Shown here: positions 23,679-34,278 of the stretch, piece after piece
Layout: every line of letters starts with the position of its first letter
Numbering within the stretch: the first letter of the stretch is position 1
From: Sthenelais limicola
Taxonomy: Eukaryota > Annelida > Polychaeta > Phyllodocida > Sigalionidae
Direction of reading: 5' to 3'
Assembly (NCBI GenBank): GCA_942159475.1
Contig: OW804095.1
Coordinates: 53,038,773-53,102,772 of the forward strand
Length of the DNA stretch: 64,000 bases
Notes under the pieces: generated by a model
The model's database searches: none
What the model was told of the DNA's origin: nothing
Seen by the model: the letters and a program-made list of their open reading frames with translations, nothing else
Position numbers and translations under genes: made by a program

Positions 23679-24831
23679 TTGAGTTTCTCAAGAGCTTTAC
23701 TAGCCATGTGTACAGTAAATGAAAAGGATGTAGGTTTGTTCAAAGGTGTATCACTAATTTCCTGGAACATAAGAAGCTTAAGACCAAAAATATTTGGAGT
23801 TACTTCTATGGTTTATAATACTAAACCAACAGTAGTAGCTATACAGGAAACATGGTTAAATAATAACACTGCAGATTCTCTTATAGAGATACCAGGTTAT
23901 CAAATATTTAGAAAGGATAGAAAAGGGAAGAAGAAAGGGGGAGGGCTTGCTATGTATATTCAGAAAGATGTTAGGATAGACGACAAGGAATATAGTAGTT
24001 TTAACACCTCAAACAAAGATGTAGAAATACAAGTAATATCTATAAACCCTGGTAAAGGGAAGAAAATAATTGCTGTCAATGGGTATAGACCCCCAAATGG
24101 GACACTAGAGAATTGTAATAAGCATCTGAAACTGGTGTTGGAAAATCTAGATAAGAAATGTGAAATTATAATATTGGGAGACTTTAATTGTGATTTTAAT
24201 GAGATGAAAAACGCAAGTAGTACTTCTCAGATGGGAGAGCTACTCGGGATTTTTATACAATGTGGAGTTACTCAGCATATTAAGAGCAATACACGGATAA
24301 CAAGCAAGTCCTCAAAAACAATTGATTTAATTTTAAGTAATAGCAATAAAGTAGATAAAAATGGAGTGATAAATAATAATTTGAGTGATCACATGCCAGG
24401 TTTTATTGTATTGAAAAAGGAACGAACAAGGTATCAAAAAGTGAGTTTTGAAGCAAGAGACACAAGGTACTATGATGAGAAAATATTGAAGGAAATATTA
24501 GAAAATGAGGATTGGACACAGTTTTATCAGACCAGGGATGTAGATATGGCCTGGGATTTGTTATTTGGGAAAATAAATCACTTCTTAAATAGAATGTGTC
24601 CGGTTAAAAGTTTCAAAAAACGAGGAAAATTTAGATAAAAGAGAAATTAACTTAAGATTCTTAAATGGAGGTAAGAAATTGAAAACCATAACTCCCAAGA
24701 CAGAGATGATTAAAAGGTCATTTCTATGTACAGTTCCTCAATTATGGAATGAACTTGCCCCAGAGCAGCAAAATATAGAGGGAATTAAGGAGTTTAAAAT
24801 GTTTCTAAAACACAACTATCAACCTGTGTAG
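23679..24831 (+). pseudogene. LINE endonuclease joined to RT C-terminus by internal deletion
   Basis: The ORF 23679-24638 (319 codons) is an AP-like endonuclease: SLISWNIRSLRPKI, VVAIQETWL, GGLAMYI, IILGDFN, then TIDLILSN and LSDHMPG. These include the Glu, Asp-Asn and His residues of the fold. It is followed by the usual linker up to CPVKSFKKRGK. Instead of fingers and palm, the next bases (24639-24831, +1 frame) encode only the far C-terminal end, including SFLCTVPQLWNELAPEQQN, with stop TAG at 24829-24831. About 500 codons of reverse transcriptase are missing, so this copy cannot move itself. The type is CR1/Jockey-like. The start codon is uncertain because coding sequence may begin upstream. 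Confidence 0.85.
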
Positions 24832-25440
24832 TATGTTCTTGTATTAAAATATATGTAATACTTAATAATTATCAAATATACATGGTAACTAATGTATATG
24901 TGATAATAATATGATTGTAATATGTAATGTAATGTAATGTGAATTTGTAAAAACATCAATTTGGGATGTTCCAGTTCATACATATTATAAACACTTTGTA
25001 ATATGTTATCTATATTGCCATAATGTGAAATGGTAAAAACTTCAAATTTAGGATGTTCCAGTTCATAACATCTATATAAACACCTAAATTATTGGTGTAT
25101 AACAAAACAAAAAACAAAAAATGTTCACAGCATCTAGTATAGGATGTTGTTGATCATATTGTATACAAAAAAAATGATTGGCAACACTTCTGCCAAAATT
25201 CTCAAAAAAATGTAATATAATAATAATATTATGAAGCATTTTGTAAACATAATAAATCAGCTGTATGTTAAGATTAAGATTATATTTGATTTTGTTAGTT
25301 TAAGGGTACCTGGGAAGATCAGGATCTATTGGAGATGCTGAGAGGACCACCCTATTTCATAATATCGTATTGTAATGTAAAACTAAACTGTAAATGAAGT
25401 GTAAATGTACAATGAAATAAAGTTATTTATATATATATAG
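24832..25440 (+). other. 3' UTR of the deleted LINE
   Basis: AT-rich, with an imperfect tandem repeat sharing GGATGTTCCAGTTCATA (about 24963 and 25051). It ends with AATAAA at about 25416 and a short TA tail near 25440. No genes were seen. Confidence 0.5.
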
Positions 25441-26679
25441 TCACCTTGCACATATGCACAGAGGGAGAGTTATAGTGTGTAGCCTAGAGAGAGAGAAACA
25501 TTGGGCTTGGCCTGGTACAGTGGTGCCACCATGTGTTGATTCAGTGCATCCAGGAGAGTATCCGCACAAGAATTTGTGTACGGTAACTGCTTGGCTGGTT
25601 AGTTTAGTAGAATATTTTCATCCCTCTGTATTTGTTATATCGTTGGTAATAATCAAAGCTTTTAAAATTATGGTTTCGGCGACTGCAGAGCCGGGGGGAC
25701 ACAAGGGTTGTCTGGACTCGGTGTTTTGCTTGACGAAGTCTGCAGGCGTTCTTATGGCAGCGCCATAATACACCTGCAGACATTTATATTTCTTTTATTA
25801 TCAATGGAATAAATTATAATCCTAGAGTTTGTACCAGCAGTGCTTCGATGTTTTTCTGATCGAGAGGCTTCCCCAGGCCTAAGGTATGACGTCATTGCTA
25901 GTAGTCACATCTGATTGGCTAAGAGCGGCCGAGGCTGTTCCAATCTCCTTCCCTACTGGCTCTTCCATCAACCTTCTGTTTTGGCAGCCATTTTGAATTC
26001 TCCTCGATTCGAATGCGCGGTTAGCGAGAACTTTTTAATTATTGCTCATATCGAAAATGTTTTCACACCATTCTGATCTCCTATATGCAAGCCAGCTTTT
26101 GAGACTACTTAAGGAGGTTCGTCCTATGAAAAATGTGGAATTTAACGCCAGCAGGTAGGGGAGCCCCTATATAGGATCGACCCTTAATGGCGGCGTGACA
26201 GACCTTAGATTTCGTGGAAGCCTTTGGCTTTTTTTTCCAAAAAAGCGCGGGGGTCACATTTTGTCTAGAAAACTGCAATCATGGCGTCAACGCTCATTCC
26301 TGTATCTCCCTGATTGTAAAATCACTGAAACCACTTAATTGATCTTAATACGGTACCATACCTGGGAAGACAGCTTTAAAGCGGGGGGGGGGGGGGCACT
26401 TTTTTTGCACCAACTCTGAAGAGCAGCACCATTTATACTTGCGTAAACCTTGGTGAAACCTGTGTCATGAAAGAATATTCATGTATCTCAATCATAAAAT
26501 TCTCTGGTATTTGGACATCTTTATCTTAATTCTATCCATCAAGCAGACTGTTCTCTAAGGCAGTCAACAAGCATCTGACCTGTGGTGGTCTGAAAGCATG
26601 GGAGAGTTGTGGTTTGTAGCACATAGTGTAGCTGTAGCCTTCCCGAGGACCCTCCCACAGTCAGAGCCGTAGCATGGTA
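25441..26679. other. Unique-looking region with possible promoter
   Basis: Bases 25880-26060 contain a full cyclic-AMP response element (TGACGTCA, 25888-25895) and a CCAAT-type ATTGGCT (25914), followed by a CpG-bearing stretch. This fits a promoter for the candidate exon at 26057. A G run plus TTTTTTTGCACCAACTCTGA at 26382-26417 is a dispersed repeat. The 104-codon frame at 25454-25768 shows no family features and is not called. Confidence 0.4.
26057..26154 (+). CDS. Possible orphan first coding exon
   Basis: An ATG at 26057 opens a 98-nt exon-like segment, MFSHHSDLLYASQLLRLLKE followed by VRPMKNVEFNAS, which ends at a donor (AGCAG/GTAGGG) in phase 2. CRE and CCAAT elements lie 140-170 bases upstream. 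The peptide looks like normal protein rather than translated intron. I do not recognise the family and found no following exon, which may lie beyond the transposon insertions or may be lost. An unspliced reading ends at TAG after 33 codons. Confidence 0.3.
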
Positions 26680-28571
26680 CCCTACAGACACGGCAACGCT
26701 TAATAAACACTTATTAAGCACTGCAGGCAGTGCTTAATAAGCGTTTTTTGACTATCGAAAATGATACAGTTATTAAGCACTGCATTGGCAACGCTTATTA
26801 AGAACTGCATTGGCAACGCTTATTAAGCACTGCATTGGCAACGCTTATTAAGCACTGCATTGGCAACGCTTATTAAGTACTGCATTGGAAACGCTTATTA
26901 AGTACTGCATTGGAAACGTTTATTAAGCACTGCATTGGAAATGTTTATTAAGCTATGCATAGGGCCTAAATAACGTTTATTAAGCACTGCATTGGCAACG
27001 TTTATTAATTGCTGCATAAGCAACATTTAATAATCCCTGCAATATCAAAGTTTATTAATCGCTGTAATAGAATTATACGTTTTATAGGGGCTGTAATTGA
27101 TGTAGTTAATGGGAAAATGGCTTTATTTATTCAATCATCATTTTGGTTTTTTCATCCATAGTCATATGACATAATTAACTGGTTGTCTTTGGCAGATTCC
27201 ATGTCATTGAAGTTTGAGCCAATTCCTAGGTAGTTTTTCCAAAGGTTTCTGAAGCATCTGGAGTGGAAGAAACACTTAATATAAACTTAAACTGAAAAAA
27301 TGTATAAAGAAATTTACTAAGAATCTAAGAATCTAAGAATACAATAATTAAAGAGGATGACACATAGATAAAGGATAGCTGCAGCATAGAGAAATGTAAA
27401 CCAAAAGAATTGTTAATTTTAAATACTTACTAAACGAGGGCCCTATAGCTGCTCTCATGTGATGAACATCTACAGGCCTGTGTACACCACAGCCTGGCAT
27501 CAATGGCATCCAACGAAATTCTGAATCTTGAGATTACAGATAAACAATAAAAGAATACAGATAACAGTAAAAAATATATAACACACTATATACAATACAG
27601 TTCATATGTTTCCCTGCCTATAATATTTGATCATCCTGTCTTAGTATCATCAGCACAGACCTATATCTAGTGTGTCTGATTATCTGAGGAGTATGTGCGT
27701 CCCCATTTGCTGCGTGGAGGAGAATGTGCATGCACTGAGAGGGTGGTCAGTGGTCACAGAAGTGACCATGAACCATTTCTCCCACCAGGGGAACGTGCAG
27801 CAGCACTGGTGCTATGAATGCCTATAGCCTAGTGCATGGGGCAACACTCGGGAGGGACCTCGGGGAGGCATGTACTCAGTGACCATCCATCTATCTGTGT
27901 ACTGACTTTCACATATAATGTTTTTCACCTATATATTATATATGCATCTACATTAGGGTAACTTGAAACATTTTTAAGTTATACTTACATTGTTGCTCAC
28001 TAGCTGTCCATATTTGAATGATGGCTGAATAAATGGTGTACTTGCATATTGTAGGCTTCAAAACTGTAGGCCTATCTTCCAAAACGTTTTGAGGGACAAA
28101 GCTAAAAAATCAATGCCCCATATTGTTTACAAGCTATTACTGTCGAAATATGAACTTACATTAACAATACAGTGTCTGATTAAATGTCTCTATGTATACC
28201 CAACTGAGTGTTAGGTGAACACTGCATCAAGCAGTGGTGAGCAACGCTTCAAAAGTGGATAAAATAAGGTAAAATAAGGGCTGCTGCTAAGGCGTTGACT
28301 TAGCAGTAGATTGTACCCTTATTTCCTTGTTATTAGACCAATGTGTCCAGCAGAGTCTGAGAGCCTCCCAATGCTGTGGAGATAAAGTCTCGCTGACATG
28401 GTACTACCAAATAAAGTACAACAAACAAACAAACAAACAATTTACGCTGCAAATGCAGCCCTTCAGCGCAGTGGTCACCAGTGCTTATTGAGTAACTTTT
28501 GAGCGTCGGCAGCGCTGGCAGGGGTAATTAAGCGCCCAGCAGCGCTTATTAGCCACTGTGTGTCCGTAGGG
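26680..28571. mobile_element. 1.9-kb TA-flanked TIR element with minisatellite
   Basis: Ends CCCTACAGACAC (26680) and GTGTCCGTAGGG (to 28571) are 12-bp inverted repeats with one mismatch, flanked by TA at 26678-26679 and 28572-28573. The GCTTATTAAGCACTGC motif of the internal array recurs degenerately near the right end (28473-28556). On the - strand, 27530-27450 reads DSEFRWMPLMPGCGVHRPVD up to a donor-like site, which could be a residual exon. No transposase domain could be named. Confidence 0.65.
26690..27075 (+). repeat. 25-bp minisatellite, about 13 degenerate copies
   Basis: The unit GCTTATTAAGCACTGCATTG plus GCAAC repeats every 25 bp (for example TATTA at 26821, 26846 and 26871), drifting toward the right end. 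The first unit is joined to an inverted unit (AAGCACTGCAGGCAGTGCTT), making a perfect hairpin at about 26717-26736. Confidence 0.9.
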
Positions 28572-29029
28572 TAGAGTGTAGCTGGTGGTCTATGCTAGAT
28601 GAAAGGAAGCAGGCAGAAAGAGTGCAAATCTTATTCATCACTTGAGCTATTTCTGGGTCCCTTGCCCGCCTCTTATTTTTTTTTAAAGAAATGTTATTGA
28701 GTACATTTCCATGATAACAGAGTAATCTCATGCTGCTCAATTGGAAAAACTTTTAACATACAGTAGCAAAAATAAATCATTTTAACTCTTTTAAATGATG
28801 ATGATTATGTTTATACATATAGTATAATATAATATAATAAGGTCGCACGACGACGCTTACAATATTAGAAATTTAATCAACAGTAGGGCATATGGCCAAT
28901 ATCATTTCCTAGACTCATAGTTCGTCACATACCTTTTTTTGGATTTTTTCTCTAATAATGATAGAAAATTAATAAAAACAACCTTATCGAGTAAATAAAA
29001 ACAGTAGATTACTTCAAGACATTTCTCTT

Positions 29030-29960
29030 TGGACTAGACTAGACGGAAGAATGTTGCTATAACCACCAGTTCTCAGTAAGTTTAAGAAATCTCTTCATGG
29101 TGTTCCAGTCACTGTTTCTGATATGTGGGGTAAACTATTCCATGTTTTGGGTCCTGTATAATGTGGACTCTTTCTAATTTTAAGTCGTGATAACATCAAA
29201 ACCAGACACTTAGCATTTTTTCATGAGGTTGTAGTTTATTTGTTGTATAGATTGAAGTGGTTGATTCCTACGTTTCGATCACTAGGCGGATCTTCTTCAG
29301 GGAATATTTTTATACAGAGATGAATAGGGGGTTATATTAAAAATGTGTAACATATGTTTCCATAGTAACGTGTCAACAGGTAAAAAGCAGCGCTCTGATT
29401 GGTTGAGATTCAACAGGCTATATCTTATTTAGTTTTTATAGTAGAGACATCTAATAAGGACTGATCAATGTAGAATTATATTAAGTGTTCAGGTACTCAT
29501 GTTCTATATGAGATTAACGTTGATGAATCATTAACAAAATTTTTGTCATATATAATATGAATTCTAATGAACATTGATAACTATAAGTCTTGGTATCTGG
29601 AACAGTCTTTCTAATTTTTTCTGAGGTGGGACGACCAGTGTTTAATACAACACCTTCCTGCAGTCTTGTGATTCTTTCTCTATCGTCGCTCTAAAGCTGC
29701 CCCACAAGTAAGGATATCTTAGACCTTTTCTTTAATTTACTTATTTTACACAATCGACTCAGGGTATCGATATCTCTATAGTCGTATTGGTAAATAATTT
29801 GTATTGCACTGTTTAATATACGTTGCAACTTCTGCCTTGCATTGGAAGTAGCCATGTCAAAAAAGACCAGACCGTATTCAAATATTGATGAAAGATATGG
29901 CTGTTGTGTTATCAGAATAGACCATTACTCGTCTATCTTTCAGGGCTGGGCTAAAAAGAT
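29030..29960 (-). pseudogene. LINE reverse transcriptase C-terminal remnant with internal insert
   Basis: Reading the - strand, about 29950-29690 gives IFEYGLVFFDMATSNARQKL, then QRILNSAIQIIYQYDYRDI and a basic helix. About 29170-29040 gives SPHYTGPKTWNSLPHISET. Both are hallmarks of the region after the RT thumb in CR1/Jockey LINEs (GP-WNSLP). Between them, 29195-29650 is unrelated sequence, probably a later insertion. It includes GAAGATCCGCCTAGTGATCG on the - strand, a string of a type seen near the ends of other retroelements. No intact frame remains. Confidence 0.65.
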
Positions 29961-29981
29961 GGCAGGTTGGCTCAAGAATTG

Positions 29982-31210
29982 CTACCTTTTTGTATATGAT
30001 ATAGGCCTACTCGTCTGTGATATCTGGCCACCCTGCCCATGAGACATACACCCACTCCCCATCATACACAAATCCCCTGCTGCCCCACAAGCATCCAATA
30101 CCACCAGGGTCTGAATTCTTGAGTCAATTATTGGTAAGGAGCCATTGAACTTGCCACTGTAATCTATCCACCAAAGCATGTCAGATTTCAGGCCAGCCAT
30201 TAATCTGCACCTGTGATTAGCTCGCTTGAGGATTCTAATACAGTTATATAAATTGTCCATGAAGTAGCGTCTGAGTGGACCACTCTGCAAGCCCAATGAG
30301 AATTGCCTGCAACCTGGTGCAGCTGTCTCTTTGAAAAGCTTTGCCACATGCTTGCTCAACATGTCCACTGTGCTGATGACTTTATATAAGGGTAATGCCA
30401 AGGTTCTGGTTCTGGTGTTTATTTCCATCCCCAGGAAGGTTTTGACCTGGGCAGGGCCAATGATCTTGTTGTAATTAATACTGAGTCCAAGCCACCTATA
30501 TAACCTCCAAAGGGCATAGGGTCCAAAGGGACTGTATCCATGCACTACCTTTTTGGTGAATCAAGCGCCATAAAGTTGTGGCAATAAGAATAAATTCCAC
30601 TATAGCCCATTGATTGCATGATCACCACTACTGCTTATTGAAAATACCTGGGGCTGGCCATACTCCATTCATCCATCAACATAATCTTCATCTCCCTTCC
30701 ATTAATTGTATTGCATGATTGGCTCCTAGAATGATGGTATAACCTTTTCCCTGACTTTCTGAGCCAGTCTGCCTGCTATGTCCTCTGACACAAACTTGGA
30801 CACTTTACCAGCCTTTTTTGCATCCTAGCCTCCCTGATGAGGGTTGGTTGTTGCCTTGACCTTCCTTTTATTTGGCACCAGGCCTAGCTAGAAGTCATCT
30901 GCCTCATCCTCAATGGCGGCAGGGATTCCCTAATTTCTTAATTACATTGTAGTACCTCCATATGGTCAACTTCCTGCAAGCTGTTCTTTCCTGCTTTTGC
31001 ACCTTCTGGAGGTTTGGTGATGGCTGCTGCCTCCATGCGAGGGAAATAGGCATGGACCTGCGGGCCTCTGTCCATGTTACCCAGGTTGTGGAGGGCCTTA
31101 TTCCTGAGATTAATTCCATGAGCTATATTTACATAATTAACTAGAGCTACTACTAGAGCCGGATACAACAACCAGTTCTGACGAGTTCCATCAGGGGGTG
31201 ACACCACATC
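29982..31210 (-). pseudogene. DIRS-type RT/RNase H remnant with gag-like fragment
   Basis: The frame 30545-29982 reads YRWLGLSINYNKIIGP, then VKTFLGMEINTRTRTLALPL, and later DMLWWIDYSGKFNGS and TLVVLDACGAAGDLC. This matches the end of reverse transcriptase (FLG-EI box) and the start of RNase H in DIRS-like elements, and resembles the layout of the intact DIRS at 57417-62736. Further 5' on this strand, 31207-30938 is a gag-like basic and polar segment. No tyrosine recombinase was found and the palm motif is missing. Confidence 0.6.
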
Positions 31211-33765
31211 ATTGTGAGGTCTCTACTGCAGGCACCCACTGATGGATGGTATACATATAGGCAGAGCATACAACTAGCTCCGCAAGGGGATCAGGTCTTC
31301 ACTTAACACAACGGACTCATGCATTTATACATATATAGGCCTATGACAACTGTAAGTAGGATATGAAAAGTAGACTAAAAGCATGGCATTACATGCATAT
31401 GCATATGCATATCGATCAGATATATCAAGGAGATTAGGGCCTACTACGTTATGGCCGGGTTAAAGTGAGGGCAAAATACAGAAGTTATGGCCAGAATACT
31501 CCTGGCAAAATTTTGGGTAGTTTTATTGCTGTTGGGGAGGAGAAGCAATAACAACCAAAACAAGTCTAGATTATATTTACTCTGTTTGATGGCAATAGCA
31601 GCAGACGATGTTATAAAAAGGATCACACAACCCAAAGGGTGTGGAATTGATTTAAAGAAGTATAACATTAAGGGAAGTAGAGATAATGTATGGCATTACA
31701 TATTTATGTTAATGTCCTGTCAACCGTTTGCCTCATGAGTTGCAATCGACCATGACAATGACAGAGACAGAGCTATATAAAACAGCTGCATGAAATATGT
31801 ATGTATACACAGATTATTGCAAAGACTGACACAAGGCTGCTGACAGGACATAACCAGAAATAGTATTAAATTTTCATTGTGTGTTACTGCTGGCACTTTG
31901 TGCCACACCAATACTGAAGGTGGCTTTGCTCAATCTTCCATTTAAGAGACACACAAGCGCCTTCGGCACTTGAGCCGCCCACAGAGAGAAGGAGAGAGAG
32001 ACAGAAGGAGAGGGGTGTAAAAGCTACTGAGGGTTACATTTATATAAGCCTATGGTAGAGATTGGTGAGAGGAGCGAAATCCTGCACAGCACGGTCTATT
32101 AATAGACTTATCTCCACACACGCACTTAGTTAGAAATTGGTTAAAGGACCTTGAAAACCCTTTTTTCAGAAAATTGTTACCTTTCTGAGCAGTCTCAAAT
32201 AAAGAATTCTTTCAATTCAATTTAATTTAATTCTCACCCACATTAGTGCTAGGGGTTGATAACCCTTATATCGGGTCGATTTGTTTAACTGTTCAATTCA
32301 ATTCAATTCAAGACATTTTTTATTTGCATAAATGGTGACTACACAAAGGAAGGTCCAGTTTTCATCAATTTTTCATAAAATGGGAGAGATTTGATTGCCG
32401 CAAGGTCCTTATTTTTTTACAATTTCAAATTTTTTCAGAAACGGTTGCCATGGCAACTTGACAATCAAACATAATTTCTAAGAAGTGACAGTTGTGCCAA
32501 ACTGTTCCCCACATTGTAAGCTCTGATAATATGTATACTTTTTACAGAACTCGTATAAAAAACTAAAAAAAACTATAAAGGTTCATTTGGAGGGGTGTCT
32601 GGAAACAATGTTTATGGGCCTTAATTATTTAGCGGCTCGGGCTATAGGCCAAGTGACCGTTCTGGACCATTCATCCACCTTCAATGGGGTACATAATGAT
32701 TGTTACATTACATTGTTGATTGTCAATCAATTACATTGTTGGTTGGCAATAACTCATTGATTTGTTATTGGAAGTATCCATCAACATAGAGTAGGGAATG
32801 CACACATGAGGGTGGGGGCCAGGTCTTTGGTGGAGTCCCAACCGCCTCCTTTATGTGAAATCCCCTAGTGTTTTTCCGAATAATATGCGAATGCTTGCAG
32901 AAGTATGTGCGATTCCATTTGAAATCTTGCGATCTTGCGATCTGGCACACCATGAAATCGCACGAGAGTTTGCAAGTGTGTATAGGGCAATTTTTGCATC
33001 TGCGATTAGTCTTTGATTCTGAGAGTCGTCGCAGCTGTCCCTACACAGGTGCGATTTAGAAAAAAAAATTGTATGTGAATTCGTGTGAACTTGCACGAGT
33101 TGCGGCAAGGGCCAATTCGCAGCTGTGTATATGGATGGGGCATTAATTGTTGATGTGTAGGGAATACTACGATTTATCGTAGACTCCTATAATTAGGTAT
33201 ACAATTTCTCGTGGGTGGTTCTATGATTTTTCGATCATAATCGATACTCGCAGGTGTACCCACGATTTGGCAATACAGAAGAATGGAATTAGTTATAATT
33301 ATTTTACTTTTTTCTCTTTTATAATGTAGAGTTATCCTTCTGCACATGCCGACATTACGTCTCCTTCTTCTCATATTTTATTTTATTCGACAATTAACAA
33401 AAGGGGAAACTAATTGAAATAGTGATGTGTCACAGGAAAATGAGTAACTTTATCAATTTTTTTTTTACATTTTTTTTACTTTCTTCTTTGCTTCTATAGG
33501 GTCGTTTGATTCTTTTAAACAATTTTCTCAGCTCTATATATATCGGAATCCCAGACAAAATATTGACGGCCAAACCACCCACGATTTCACTTTTTTTCCA
33601 AATCGTGCATGTCTAGGTCAAAAAATAGGTACGGTTTCGGGTTTTGTACCCCAAACAAGCACCCACGTACGATTACTCTCTACTAGAGCCGGACACTTGA
33701 ATTCCAGCCAGTTCTGACAAGGGGATCCGGTCTTCGCTTGAAACTACGGACTCGTGCCACTCACG
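31150..33765. repeat. Pair of related terminal-like blocks around the DIRS remnant
   Basis: TACTAGAGCCGGA with CCAGTTCTGAC occurs at 31152-31182 and again at 33683-33716. AAGGGGATC followed by GGTCTTC occurs at 31277-31294 and 33718-33736. The first set is split by about 90 bp relative to the second. Both sets probably come from termini of one element family. Confidence 0.5.
32190..32336. repeat. Two LINE-like tails facing each other
   Basis: AATAAAGAATTC followed by (TCAATT/TTAATT)n at 32198-32235 is a + strand tail. (CAATT)n followed by TTTTTTATTTGC at 32296-32328 is the same kind of tail on the - strand. Neither is attached to a recognisable reading frame. Confidence 0.45.
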
Positions 33766-34278
33766 GACCGAGATACTTCTCTTGTTCAAATCAAGTTCTA
33801 CCACTTGTTGCATTTAAACAGTGATACTCTGAGTTAAATAAAACTCGGTGCAAACGAATACATTTCGTCTGGTTATCTTTTCACAACGTTACACTTCGAC
33901 GTGTGACCCCCACGAATCTGCGGTTCACTATACGTATGTATTCGGGGCTTTATTTATACGCCCACTGGCAGTGTAAGACTTTATAGCAAATAAGGATGGA
34001 GGTTTCCTAAAACTCATTTCAACATATAACATTCATACAGTATTCAGTAAGAAAGTCCATTATTATATCACCCCGTGATGGCCAACCTGCCATTTAGTCA
34101 ATCAATAATTGATCAATAGGGCAATGCATACATAGCTATACATGTGTACATATTATGGCTGTTATCGATAGTAGCATCTGTTAACCCTGGCTCAAACCCT
34201 TCCTGACATCGCACTCGACCATTTAATTGTTCAAAATCAAAGGGAAAGCTGTCACTACAAAATGAATATTAAATAGCG
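32337..34278. other. Gene-free AT-rich region
   Basis: One perfect X-box-like palindrome lies at 32444-32457. Bases 32860-33130 contain many variants of GCGATTTCG/CGCACGAG, perhaps an old repeat. Bases 33790-34000 have an LTR-like look (AATAAA at 33837, then a possible end at CAACGTTACA), but no partner copy is present. No genes were seen. Confidence 0.4.

Noticed and set aside
25454..25768. 104-codon frame on the + strand
   Set aside because: No recognisable family, no splice or promoter support, and it lies next to a LINE end.
33790..34000. Possible solo LTR
   Set aside because: There is an AATAAA and an end-like CA, but no clear TG start, no second copy and no target duplication in the window.
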